Source of the DNA: Callaeas wilsoni
Lineage: Eukaryota; Chordata; Aves; Passeriformes; Callaeidae
Direction: 5' to 3'
Assembly: GCA_013398955.1 (NCBI GenBank)
Contig: VWPU01011807.1
Coordinates: forward strand, 1-64,000
Length of the DNA: 64,000 nt
A program made the translations under genes and the position numbers. Below the pieces are notes generated by a model that was given only the letters and a program-made list of their open reading frames with translations, was not told where the DNA came from and did no database searches. This document shows, piece by piece, positions 1-12,327 of the stretch (its first letter is position 1; each line of letters starts with the position of its first letter).

Positions 1-250
1 CCGCGGCCCCGCCGCCCCCGGATCCCCCTCCGCCTCCCGCAAGGCTGCCCGCGCCCGGAGCCGCTACGGGGGCCGGAGCTCTCGCCCTCTCCCCCGCCCG
101 GGGCACGGCGCTCGTCCAGGCCGGGCCCGGAGGGCTCTCGGTGGCCACTCCACGCCCGCGACAGGGTCAGGCAAAGAGCCTCCCTCTCCCCTGGACATGG
201 CACCGCGCAGGAGCCGGAGCAGCTTCCTTCTTGTAGGCCTTGAACGCCGA
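1..250. promoter_or_regulatory. PKN2: CpG island, downstream edge of the PKN2 promoter region
   Basis: The first 180 bases are very GC-rich and contain about 25 CpG dinucleotides, in sharp contrast with the AT-rich DNA that follows. This is the usual composition of a vertebrate housekeeping promoter and first exon. I looked for the first coding exon of PKN2, which in mammals encodes about 16 residues and ends in ...LQ before a phase-0 donor. I found neither a matching reading frame nor a good donor here. The island is therefore probably the first-intron side of a promoter whose exon lies left of the window. Its link to PKN2 is inferred from position and strand. Confidence 0.7.
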
Positions 251-3200
251 GCTTGGGAAGAAGAGAAAATGGTGCGATCAACGTTATTTGACACACGGCA
301 AGCGTTCTTGTCACTACAAAAAAACAATCCCAAAAGACTCCGCAACACTGTTAAGGGTTGAAAGCTCAAGGCTTACAGGTTTCCATCCATGTAATTTGAC
401 CGGTTTTGGTTGCCTGTGCAACTGTTACTTTTCTGCTTGTCAGCTGCAAGGTTAGATGCAACTCCGGGACTTCGCTTTTGTGCTCTTATCTTTAAATGTC
501 TGCACAACCTGCTACCTCTTCGGCTTCCTTGTTCCGAAGACAGCTTGCTTATCTTTTCTTTTTTTTTTTTTTTCAATAGACATCACTAAATCCATGCAAG
601 TTGTTGTGTTTACCCAGGCAAAGAATGTGTCTCTGAATTTATTAGTTGCACAGTGAACCAAAGTAAGAAGACCATAAATGGAAAGTATTGAATTTAATGG
701 TCAAATAAAAATTAGAAAGGCATGTTTTTAGAAAAAGAAATTTTATTTCCTTAATGCTGTTAAGTTCTCCTGTAATTCTGAATGTTAGAGGTGTGCTCAC
801 TTGAATAGCAAAGGAAGAGAAGGCACAACAGATGTAGGAGTCTACTTAATATTGTAGCACATGAGATGGCTGAAGGCTAAGAATCCATCTAAAGTGCTGA
901 ACTTTAATCAGTGGCTCATAAGTGCCTAGGAAGAATCCCTATGGTAATACAAACTTGATACGATGATATATAAGCTGGTAAACTTGTTTGAAGTGGAGAA
1001 CTGTGTGAATAACTAACTATGGTAGTGTTTCAAGTAAGCTGAATGGAAGCAGCATTTCTGTAGAAGTACCCAAAGCGGGGTTCCAATTCCTTTAAACAGA
1101 AATGAGTGGAGATTTTTGTTTTGTGGGATGGGAAAGGTTGGTTTTGATTTCATTTTGTTCCTTTTTTTCTTGAAAGATGAGACTGACAGTGATATGAATT
1201 TAAAAAAAAAATAACCAAAAAAACACCAACCAACCAAAAAACCTAGGATGGATTAGATTCTTCAGCTGCACTGTCTCTTCCATAATATATCTGTATCAAT
1301 AAATACAGTTTCTTACACAAGACAGAAAGATTAAGTTAACATGGGAATGCCAGTGGGGTTTAAGCTTTGTGAACTGCTAACTTTTAGATATTTTTAAGAG
1401 GCACTTTACAGCAGAAAGAACTGCTGTAAAGATGATGTTTTGTTTGCCATGCCGTATATTAGCAGTGAGATACAAAGGCATCAATATGGTTTTGCTTGGG
1501 AATACCTCAAAAAAATTTGCTCTTCATATACCTGTGCATAAAAGTTGCTTTAGTGATATGGTCCGAAAATAAAGGGAACTACAGTGAAGGGTGAGATACG
1601 CCATTTCACACATGTTTCTTCAGGAGGGAACTTCCTCAATCATAAGAACTCTTAACTTAAAAAGTGCTTATATGTGAAACGGACTTTTGCTTGCATATTG
1701 CAACCCTGCACAGAAGGATGAGGAAGTTGCAGAATTCATGGCTACAGTGAAGGTTAAAAGGGTCAAGTACATGGGTTGATTTAGATCATGGGTGATGTGT
1801 GGTTTAGATGTTTTGTTAATACATGTGAAATCTTACTGAAAAGAAGCTAAACCCAGCGTAAATGCCAAGCTTGCTCCTGACATAGACTCTGAAGCATCAG
1901 TCAGTGATCAGTATAACGCATTGCGTGGTGCCGTGGTGTGTGCTGTGTGCACCTGGTAGTGACTGCCCTGTGTGCTCCAGCGTGCTGTAAGAACACTGCT
2001 GGCTTGGGGTGCAGTTCATGGAAGTGGATCAGCAGTTGTGAATCAATTGAACGCTCCGACAGAAAGACTGGCAGACTGTCACAACTACTGACTAACAGGA
2101 TGTGGATTCTGAGAAAACATGAAAAACAAAAGAGCAAAATAACTAGTTGCTAATGAGAAAGTAGTAAAACCTAGACGTGGTACATGCATTTGTTTCAAAG
2201 GCTTAATTAAACAGGCCTTAAATAGGCCCTAGATCTCACTTCTCACAATGAAAGTTTTGTATTTTAAATAAGTGATGCCATATCGGATAGAGCAATTTCT
2301 TAAAAACCTCTACTAGCAAATATCCACTCGATACTTCTGTCTTGCTTTTTCTACAAAAGATTGCATCCATTCTTCTATATTTTATTTTACTTTAAACGTT
2401 TTACAGACTGATAGTGGGATGTGGAAAGTATATCTTGTTGGTTAGCAAGTTTTAAACTAAGTTTGTTCAAAGTGAAAAATGCAACATATTTCTCAGTAGT
2501 TAGCAAATGCAAAGTACAAAGTAAACTTGGCAATAAGCAAATCCTCTTTTTAGTTTGTTCTGGTAGCTTCACCAGCAAAATTGCCTGATTACTAAAGATT
2601 GAAAGATTACATAAAGCCAGATTACCCTTTTTTACCTCCTTTTATCTCCGGTACAGGTTCTTTAGTAGGAGGAGGAATGAGCTTGGGTAAGAACCAGTAT
2701 TGCTGATGTTGCCTTCCCTTCCAAAATTCTGCTGTCCTTCTCTGGGCTTGCATCCCTTAGAACTTTGTACACCAGGTAAACTAGCCTCTCCAGTGCTTGC
2801 TCTCAGGTTAATTGCACAGTCTTTAACTCTTTGCTTCCTGGTGGAAGTGGCAACTATTTCTTCATCAAATTAAACTCTAACATACGGCACTGTAGTTTGT
2901 TAAATAAGGCATTCACAAAATAAAATATTTTTAAGTTTTTTATGGAAAAAAGTTTGGTTTGTTTTTTTTCAAATCATTATTAAAAAGAAAATTTTTTTTG
3001 TGACGTGTGTGTGCTTTCTTGGCAGTGATGGTAGTTGTCAGCATAGTCAATTGGTATGGCTGGGTTAACAGAAATTATTGCTAAGAGTATTTAAATGAAA
3101 CCGTTGTGTATGCACAGCGATTACACTTTTGTACTTCTAGGTGTTCACTAACACTTATTTTCTAGACAGTACTATAAATCTTCTAAACTTGGGGCTTTTA

Positions 3201-3899
3201 CTGTTAAAGTTACAGGATTTATTTTACAAAAATTTTCACTCAAAGTTGTGTTTTGCAAAGCAATACGTGTTTAATATCAGGGAAAAAAAGTATATTGCTT
3301 GGGTTTATTTGCTTAAATGAAATTGTTTGGTCAAGATAGGGAACTTGAGCTATGCCCTGAAATGAATAAGCATGTAACAAACCCTCCATTACTTCAAATG
3401 GAAATATTAAAGGCTCTACCTGGAGTTAATTTTTCAAACTCAACCATAATGCATATTTTTAATATTACAGAACATTGTAAAAAATGTCTTTATACTGGTC
3501 AGCATAAAGGGATTTTTTAATGGATATTTTCATTTAATAATCTGGTCACCTGATTTCCTAAGTGCTGTACTTAGGGATCTTAAAGCATAAATTTCCTGAC
3601 AGAATCGTGTTTGAAGGCCACAGTAATTTTTTTTTTACATAGTGATGAACAGTACCACAACTGAAATATATGTAAACTATGATTATATGATGGCACATCC
3701 GGAATAGTTTTTGGTTTGTTTTATTTTTCCATTTCATATCTAGGGCAAAAATATTTTTAAAATTAATGTGACTGAACAATGCTTAGTATTTTGTTGGTCT
3801 GCATGATACAGATTGGACAGTTGAGTCTGAGGTTATACAACTGTGTTTTGTATATAAATATATATAAAATTGGGCACTTGTACTTGTTAAACTACTAGC

Positions 3900-4045
3900 T
3901 GGGACTCTGAAAACCTGTATTTCATTTCTGACTTCTCTGCTCTCAGTTAGGTGACATTCGGCAGATGACTTTGCTTACTCATGTCTCAGTTTCCTCATCT
4001 TTTTCTAAAGATCATAGAGGTAACGATGCCTGCTTTTTTGGAGTT
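3900..4045 (+). mobile_element. MIR-like (CORE-SINE) remnant
   Basis: The block has the order of MIR landmarks: a GGACTCTG-like segment, a TAGGTGAC stretch corresponding to the MIR 'tgtgacc' region, then CTCAGTTTCCTCATCT followed by a degenerate 'taaaatgggg'-like part and GAGGTAACGATGCC. The CTCAGTTTCCTCATCT core is the best-known part of MIR. It is heavily diverged, as expected for an ancient amniote insertion. It was identified by eye against the remembered consensus, so the boundaries are approximate. Confidence 0.55.
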
Positions 4046-7000
4046 AGAAAGTACTGGGTATTTATTATTAGCTGTGGTCAAGTGCCTAAGGACACCGTAA
4101 AAAGGTACAAGTAACCTAATTAATCTGTTTTGAAGAGATGTTGTAATTGGGCTGAACACTCAGCTGTAAGACTGCCTTCAAATAATATTCAGCTAGGACA
4201 GATTAGCTTTGAATAATTTTGAATGACTTGTTTCTTCAGGAGGAGAGAATGTCACATCCAGGTGAAAATATCCTGAAGTAGTCAATTGCAGTTTAGAAAT
4301 GAAAATGTGTGTACAGATGCTTGGGACTTCTTAGGTCCTTACAAATGCTTTCAGAATTGGTGGATTTAGTGAAGCACTTCAGGGGTTTTTCCATTTGTGG
4401 ATGTATATTACTCTTTAAACAGTCCTCTGTTCAAACCTTGTATTAGCAAAATATGCATCCTGTTCTCAGTGGAACATAAACAGTCCTTAAAATACCTTTT
4501 GGTAGGTGCATGGGTGGAGTTTCTGGTTTTGTTTTGGGGGGTATTTTTTCCATTTGAATTCTATCAGTCTTCCTTCCTGTTAACACAGGAACTTGTATAT
4601 GATGTAGACTTATATGCATTTGACTAAATTTTTATCAGAGCATCTGTCTTTTTAGGACCCTGATCTGTTATTTTAACTCAAGATAAATTATTAGTGATGG
4701 CTAGTAGAAAAGTATTTTCTGGAACAATTTTATACATTATGAAGGTTATTCATTACAATGTAACCTAAAATCTGCAGTAGAATAACTAGGTAAGTATGTC
4801 CTGTACATTGGGAAACAGTGGTTTAAGGATTTCATGTTGGGATTAAGAATTTCTTCATCAGTGCCTCAGTGCTGAATTAGAGACTAAGACCTCTACTTAG
4901 ATTCAGAGTAACAAAGTCTTATATGTGTTTTCTGTGTGTTATGTGCAGTGGAAGGCTCAGACTGCTTTCTTTTTTTTTGCTTTTGCTAGAAATCGCTTGT
5001 ACAACTGGTACAAGTAGGTTGATGGTAGGCTTTTTGTTTGTTTTGTTCTTTCACTACATGGGTGCAGTAAGTGAATGGGTTCAGGAACAGACTGAGCTGA
5101 AGCATCTCTCACGAGACTGCACTGTAGCACGGGCAAAGCATTTCTATGGTACCTTGAAGCTTTAATAATTAATGCTTGGTCTGCGGTTCCTGGCACAAGC
5201 AAAAGAGCACCTTTGCTAGTGTTTGGTGTGGGTGGGGGAGGTTCTTTTTAAAGAGAGGAGATTTATGTTGTAGAATCAAATCCATGGCTTCTGTTACTTT
5301 GAGGTATGATTGAGAAGTACTACAGAAACTAATAGTGCCATTAGCTAAGGAAATGCTTTAGGCCTGTCCTTACAAATAGCAGTAGATCTGATATGTTTGT
5401 TTATTTGAACTGCAGCAATGCAATTATGTCACAGTGACACAAATGGACACCATTTTCGTTACCGCCATTTTACAGTTTACTTACCGTTTGACATCTCACC
5501 AGTGACTTGAACTACATCCATGGCAGTCTGGAAGTACATCCTCTGCAGCAAAGTACTGCTCTCTGAGTTTTTCGTGATTTTGTGGGATGGTTTTCCAAAC
5601 TTTAAGGAATTCTGTGACTGTAAGTCAAACTAAGGCAGTTTTGTGGCATCCATCAGCTTTGCCGGTGCAAATTCTGGTAGCTGGTGAGGATGATACGGCT
5701 GAGGTTCTGTGGTGAGGAGGCGCTCACATGAACAGGATAGTAGTGTGCATTTGCAGGCTTATGTTCAGCTAAGTGGGCCAGCTTTTCTGGGAATTCTGCT
5801 GCTGTTGTACTCTGGTTAATAGAAGAGGCTGAAATGAAGCTATTCCAGCTAGTGCACTTAACTTCATGAGTAGGGTGAGCTGAGAAGGTTCATGTGATCA
5901 GTTACTATGGCCCAGCTGTGTAGTGATGAGCTGGTTGTTTTTTGAGAGCAGGCCACACCTTACGTTTTTCTTGATGTTAGGTAAAGATACAGTTTCCTAT
6001 ATTCTGTATCAGCATTATGCCCACTGTGGCTGTACTTCCTGTTTACTGCTGCTGCGGTGTACAGAGAACTTCTGGAGTGCATGCACGGAGATGGCAAGAC
6101 TATGCTCTCATTAGTGGAGTTTGTTGCTTCCACTGGGCACCCAGGGAAAAAATAGGAATATTAGCAGCAGTGTATTTTCCTAGGCCAAGGATATCTGTAC
6201 TAAAAGCCTTTGTTATTTTATTGTAGTTATATAGCTAGCTATCAGATAGGTACCAAGTAAGAAATGATGACTGGAAAGGCCTGGGCTATGAAAGTTTTAT
6301 ATATGCGGCATTTCCCTGTTCTTCTTTTGTGCCGAGAAGAAAGGTTAATATGTGGCAAGGCCCAGGGACAGTTTGCTCTGGCCCAACATACAAGTCAGGG
6401 TTAGTAAAATCCTTAATGTGGACATGACTAAATTAGCTAGGTTTTTCTACCTCCAATTCGTATGGATTCCTTTAAGCCTTGTTTTCTTCACTGGAGATGT
6501 ATTGTTTTTTAAATGACAGAGAATTTCTGACTTCTTCTCTAAGTTAAGTGCAGATCAGAGAGCTTGAATCAAAAGCCTCTAATATGTGGTTCCTGTCTGT
6601 GGTGTTATGTATGGGAGTCTGGTGTTGAAGCAAACTGTTTTTTCTCTTGAGGTTTTTCTGACATTTGTTACCTTGCAACATGGTAGTAGGGTTCATAGAT
6701 TTTAAGTTTCCATTAAGCACAAGAACATGTTAGCCTGAAAATGAAAGTAGCAGAATCAGTTCTGTTTCTATTGAGAAGAACCAGGGAGACAGCTTTCTGC
6801 TAACTTTCCACAGTTGTTACTAGGATGTAACAAAATGCAATAGGCAGCAGATCTATAGCCAGGAGAACACATAATTAAATCTGCAATGCCAAGGTACTAA
6901 CAGATTGTATTAAAGTTCTAAGATAAGTCTCAGGAATATTGTGGGGCTCTGTTTGTTACCGTGATGAAACATTTGCAAGCAGATCGGGTCTGAAAGGAGA

Positions 7001-7094
7001 ACTTTTCTTGTGGGTAGATACAACAATAGTAGTGTTCTGAGCCCTAAATGCAGAGAATCTTGCTCAACTCTTGGAATGTGGGGGCTGATACACC

Positions 7095-7110
7095 TTTTTT
7101 TTTTTTTTTT
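7095..7110. repeat. T16 homopolymer
   Basis: Uninterrupted run of T in intron 1. A simple repeat; no flanking element was recognised. Confidence 0.9.
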
Positions 7111-10100
7111 AAAGCTCTTAAAGTACTTCAACATCACTACCACATACAGTTTCTCTAATGACATTTAAAAAGTTAATACATGTACATGAACTTCATAAAT
7201 ACATATACAATATCCTATGTACTCATATATGTTAGACAATTGAAATAAATAGGTTATTAAAATTAATAAGAAGTAATAGTAAGTTTAGTTGTTATTTACC
7301 TGAAATAGTACTTATAAATAATTGCAGTATGTAGGTGTTCTGAAATTATTCTTCTGTTCAGCTGCGTGTATGTATATCTTTTTTTCATATATAAATTTCA
7401 TGTAAGTTTTGAGGAGAAATTGAGTGCTGATGATTAAAACATCAGAAAAAATGTCCTTTTTTTTCTTTCATTTCAAAGTCCCAAACAGAAACTGTCTAAT
7501 TAACCAGGTAATAGTGATATGGTTTAGTATATCACTGGTGCTATAGTTGGCCTGTGAACTTAGGAATTTTAACGTATGTATTTTTGAAAACTGTCAAAAG
7601 TATATTCAGTTTGGTTTTCTTTGTTGCAGTAAGATGTAAGGCAGGTCTGTGACATAAATTTAGGATGGAAAAGCTCTAGTTGGTTCATTGATGATGTCAT
7701 GTGCTGGAATTGGAAGCTTTGCCCATACAGGCTTGAGTCTGTTGCTCAATGAAATGTCAGATTTTGTCAGCTGGTACCACTGCTGAAAGAGAGCGTGTGC
7801 CATATTGTGTTGCTTTACATTTGCACAGGCAGCTATGTGGTGAACAGATTTTGGTGTTTTGTTTTGGTGGGTTTTTTTCAGCCCTAGATTAGTTTTCAGC
7901 CAGATCAGGTTCACAGCTGAAGTTCACTGTGTGGCCATATAAAGGTTTATACTGGCATATATCATGAAAGCTCTGGGGCAGGAGCAAACTGTTGGGGGAG
8001 GTCAGGACTGCTGGTTCTTTAGGGTGCTTTTTTTTGCCTGCGGTGGTGGTTCATGCAGTAAAATGTTTATCAGATTACAGATTCACAGCTAAAGACTGTG
8101 AAGAGTCCGATTTTGCTGTGGGTGAATATGCAGATAATGAACAGTCCAAGTGCTGTCTGTGGCAATTCTTTTCTAGCTTTGCATTCTTCAAGCAGAAAAT
8201 CTCACAGTATGCATGTGACAGTGAAAACCTGTTTGTCTGAAAAAGCATTAAAAACAGAGTTGGTTTGGACATCGTGCATGGATGGAAGGTGTAGTTACAT
8301 TTCGTTCGATGTTGAAGGCTGAGAACAGTGGTAAGGTTTTGTAGCAGTACACGGGGTCAGTGGAGGGATATAACCCCAAGTTTATTAGCTAACTTTCAGA
8401 AATGGTAAGCCTTTGCTGTTAAACCTTTTATGTACTCAATGCAAGAAGTAGTTTTGAAAAATCTTGAGTCTTTTTGTTATTTCTTGGACTGAAATGGAAG
8501 AAGAAGTGAGTGCACAATTGAAAGGCATGGGATTGAATTTTGGAGTGAAGGCAAAGTACTGTGCAAATAATACAATAAAGGTACTGCCCATAAAGATAAT
8601 GAAGAGACTGAGGTATTTTATACAGTTTGGTATGAATACATTTGTCAGTTAATGAGTAGCTCCATAACTGTGAGACATTTAAATATTCAGCAGGGAAAAA
8701 AAACCCCATACAATGATGAGCCAAATGTTTGTGATAAGAAGATATCTCTGAATGGTCATATGAGCATCAATTAGAACTCCACTTAGAGGACTTTGAACTA
8801 CTATGTACAAGAATGATGCTGTGTTTCAGAGGTCTAGCCAGATTTGGGGGAGAAAAGGCCTAAAAATGTAGTGCAGAAGTAAAACATTTGAGGTAACAAA
8901 GCGATTACATGTTTTCAATGTTCTTGGGTTAATTTCAAAATTATCAATTCTTTCTCATTCTCCTTGTACTTACAAACCCTGCGCATATTATTTTATATTT
9001 GTGCTGTTGAGGTGAAAGATTATGTTTAAAATAAACAAGGAGCTTGTTTTTGGTGATTCCAGGTGTTCCAAAGCTCTCTGGTAACAACAGGCTTATTTCT
9101 GTAATGTACACTAAAAAGTTTATGCCAGTCCTTAGATAAATGGAAAAAACTTGCTTGGTTCTGTTTTTTTACCGTTCTTATTTGTCTTCTGCAGGAAGAG
9201 GAACATAACCCCTTCCTTTTATGACAGATTTTAGGACTTACCCTATATACATCACTGAGGTTACTAGATACGAGATTGAAGTGTCTTTTCCATCATTGTG
9301 ATACGTGTTAACCCTTGGATTTTTGAGTAACATAAGCCCAAAAGCATCCAAAGCTATTGCTGAGAATTTAGAAGGAATGCAAATTGACTGTGTGGACTGT
9401 TGCTTTTAACAAGCACAATGTGTAAAACCATCCGCTGCTTTTCAACTTCGTAAGTTTATTTATACGGGAAGACACTGCAAAACAATTAAGTGGAATGTGT
9501 TTTAAGAGGATGTTTCCTTTATAGATAGATCTGCATATGACATGACAAGATTATTTCTTTCCTAATACTCGAATTGTGTAAGCTAAAATTATAAGATAAA
9601 TGATGACAAAGAAGTGTCAGCTTTTCTGACAAGTATTATTAACCTCTGAAGTTGTAAGGGTGTATGCTGCCTGCAGCCCATCCAGAGCCTGCGGGGAATT
9701 GCATGGGCATAATCGGATGGGGAGACCCAATACAGTGAACCAGATTCTAGCAAAAGATTACAGAAGACAAAGTCAAAGTTTCAAAGACTTAAATTAAAAA
9801 GTACAAAAAGCAGTATACAGATCTACTGAACATTTTAAAATCAGCAAGGCCTTTTTGTAGACATATTCTAAACTTAGTGACAGTGGTAGAAAAGTAAAAG
9901 TACTGTAAATTGTACATGCCTGACTACTCGTGTAGCATTCTTGAACTGCTGCCCATTTAGGACTCAGCAATCTCCTTTAATGGAAGCATGTTTTCTTCGA
10001 TATTTGAGTTTGTTTGTTGCTTATTTATAAGCTCATATAAAGCCACTGTTTTAGGCTGAGAATGCCTGGATGTCAAAAGTTATGATTTGCAAATTATAAT

Positions 10101-12307
10101 ATCTATAACTAGAGGTCCTCAGAAAGATTGTTTAAATTTTGTTGTTGAAACTTAACTCATTATTTAGGGAATTTTCTTCAAGTTGCTGTGATTTGTGTCT
10201 TTGGTTTCTCCTCTCCTGAAGAGATGGGAACATGACATTTCAAAAATTAAAACAGAGTGCTTCAACATTAGAACAACGTAATTTCTTTCAGAGGGTTTTT
10301 TAATTGTACTCTACTTCTTTATTCATGCAAGTTAATGTGAGTCAAACTAAGTATTTTTCTGTTGGGTGAAATATTTAGTTTTAACTAGTCATTTTTATCA
10401 AGCTGGTTCAAATATGATTCCTCAGCATACAAGCAAGCCACTTCACAAAGTAACATCTCAGTCTGACTTTTTTCCTTTTCATTTTGTATGTGCATTTTTC
10501 AAATAAAATATTAATCTGTGGCAAAGTACATGGCATTTATCAGCAGTTAATTTTTGTTTTGAGGGCAAACTCCTTTCTTGAATTCTGCCTTTACTTGTAA
10601 CATGCTACATAATGCAGAAACAATTTACAGTTGTTAATTTAATTGCTTTAGAAATTGATCTTTATCTGTGTTAGGATTCTATACAAGAGAACAAGTGAAT
10701 ATATTTTCAAGTTTTAATTAAACTAATTCTAACAGATTTTTTAAAAAATCCTTTGAAGTGTCTCAAGTGCAGGAGGAAAAGGAATGATGGCCTGATGTAG
10801 AGGGGTATCCAGTATCATCATCTATTTTTCAGGTTAGCAGCCAGCACTAACTTGAAGTGTTTCTTTTTGATGGGAGTAACTCAGTGACACTGTCAGGACA
10901 GCAGTTTCCGTGCACGTGGGAATTGATTTCTTTAACTCCGGTGACAGTCTTGAACTGGATGACCTTGGGTATGACAGAAAAGCAAGGGAGATCCAAGTTC
11001 TGCTAATGGTCTCCCATTTTTGCAATTTTTTTTCTTTCTACAATAGACTGTACTGTTTTATGAGCTCAAAAGTAGCATTTCCGTTATTTAGCATTTGCCT
11101 CCCTTCCCATCTGTTGCATCTACTTTAATTAATTCACTGTCCATTTAAGGTTTATACAGTACTTCAAGTAAACAGATTTTTAAAACTTAACTACAGGCAT
11201 CGATATTCTGAATTGATTCACATACATTTTCTGAACTATTGGAGCTGAATTATTTTCTTCTTCATTTCTAGCTGGCATATAGTTTTTTCTGCAAATTCTT
11301 CCACTAATTTTTGTCTTGCACTTTTCCAACAATGTACATTGAAAATGTCACATGTTTCTAATTGCTTCTATTAATTTTTCCACTGTTATAAAATAATCTG
11401 TCTACTGTCCTGCAATATATATGTTTCTTTATTGCAATGAATATACTTAGTACATAGGGAAGTACAACTACTGGGAATTCCTGCAAACCTGAGATAGAAA
11501 AGCAGTGAGCATTTTAGTGGCATATACTGGGAATGAACAGAGCTGCCTCTTCTTCACTCAGGGATAGCAATAGGCAGGAAGGGCTGGCTGGTTCTGGCAT
11601 CTTCAGAAAATAGGGAGGACCTGTGCCTAGGCAGAAGCATTGGCTGTACCTCAGAATGTTTATAATAATGCTGGTTCATTGTGTCCTGGCTGGGTAAAAC
11701 AGTGTGAAGGGCATGAAAAAGAAGCCAGTAATGCTCAGAGAGCTCAGAGATGTTTGGAGTTGAGAGGATGGTAGCCGGAGCTAAATATAGTATCTTAGCT
11801 TAGTTTGGAAAACGGTGTAGACAGATTGGGACTGTACTTTATTTTTGTAGTTTATTTTCTTTTTTTATTATAGAGACTGATTTTTATTTTTTTCCTGTGA
11901 TTCTTGGCATCTTTGGTACAATACTTGAGAGAGCATCAAAAAACCACACCCCACCCACTCACAATCAGCCCCTTCCAAGCGCAGTTAGGAAAGGGCCACA
12001 AGTGCCTAACACTTAAATTTCAGAATATGCAGGTCTCTTTCATCAAGCTGGAGTCATCTTCCTGCTGGTATTTCTCAGTCAAAAGTTAATTTGTGTATTT
12101 TTGTCTCCTGAAGATGACATGCTTTAGATAAGACAGGTCATTATAGAGGAATACGTTGTAGATACTCTGGGGAACGCGGCAGGTTAAACTTCAGCCATAA
12201 ATAGCTTCTGACTGCAGTACTTTTTTCCTTAGCTAAAGGCACTTCTTCATGAAGGTTTTGCTGAATGTCATATCTAGAGTATTTTTTGGTAGTTCCTAGG
12301 TATTAAT

Positions 12308-12327
12308 AAAGCAGAATATTCTGCTTT
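12308..12327. repeat. 20-bp perfect palindrome
   Basis: The stretch reads AAAGCAGAATATTCTGCTTT, identical to its reverse complement, centred on AATATT. The next outward pair (T and T) does not match, so the symmetry is exactly 20 bp. It lies in intron 1 with no recognised element around it. It could be chance in AT-rich DNA or a dimeric factor site. Confidence 0.9.

Noticed and set aside
64..369. 101-codon frame on the - strand across the CpG island
   Set aside because: Frames stay open by chance in GC-rich DNA; the Arg/Pro/Gly-rich translation has no family signature.
240..455. Open frame ending ...CQLQG followed by GTTAG, considered as PKN2 exon 1 because mammalian exon 1 ends in LQ before a Gly-Asp
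   Set aside because: The rest of the frame has no resemblance to the PKN2 N-terminus, it has a non-ATG start, and the putative donor would not give the required phase-0 junction. The LQG match is coincidence.
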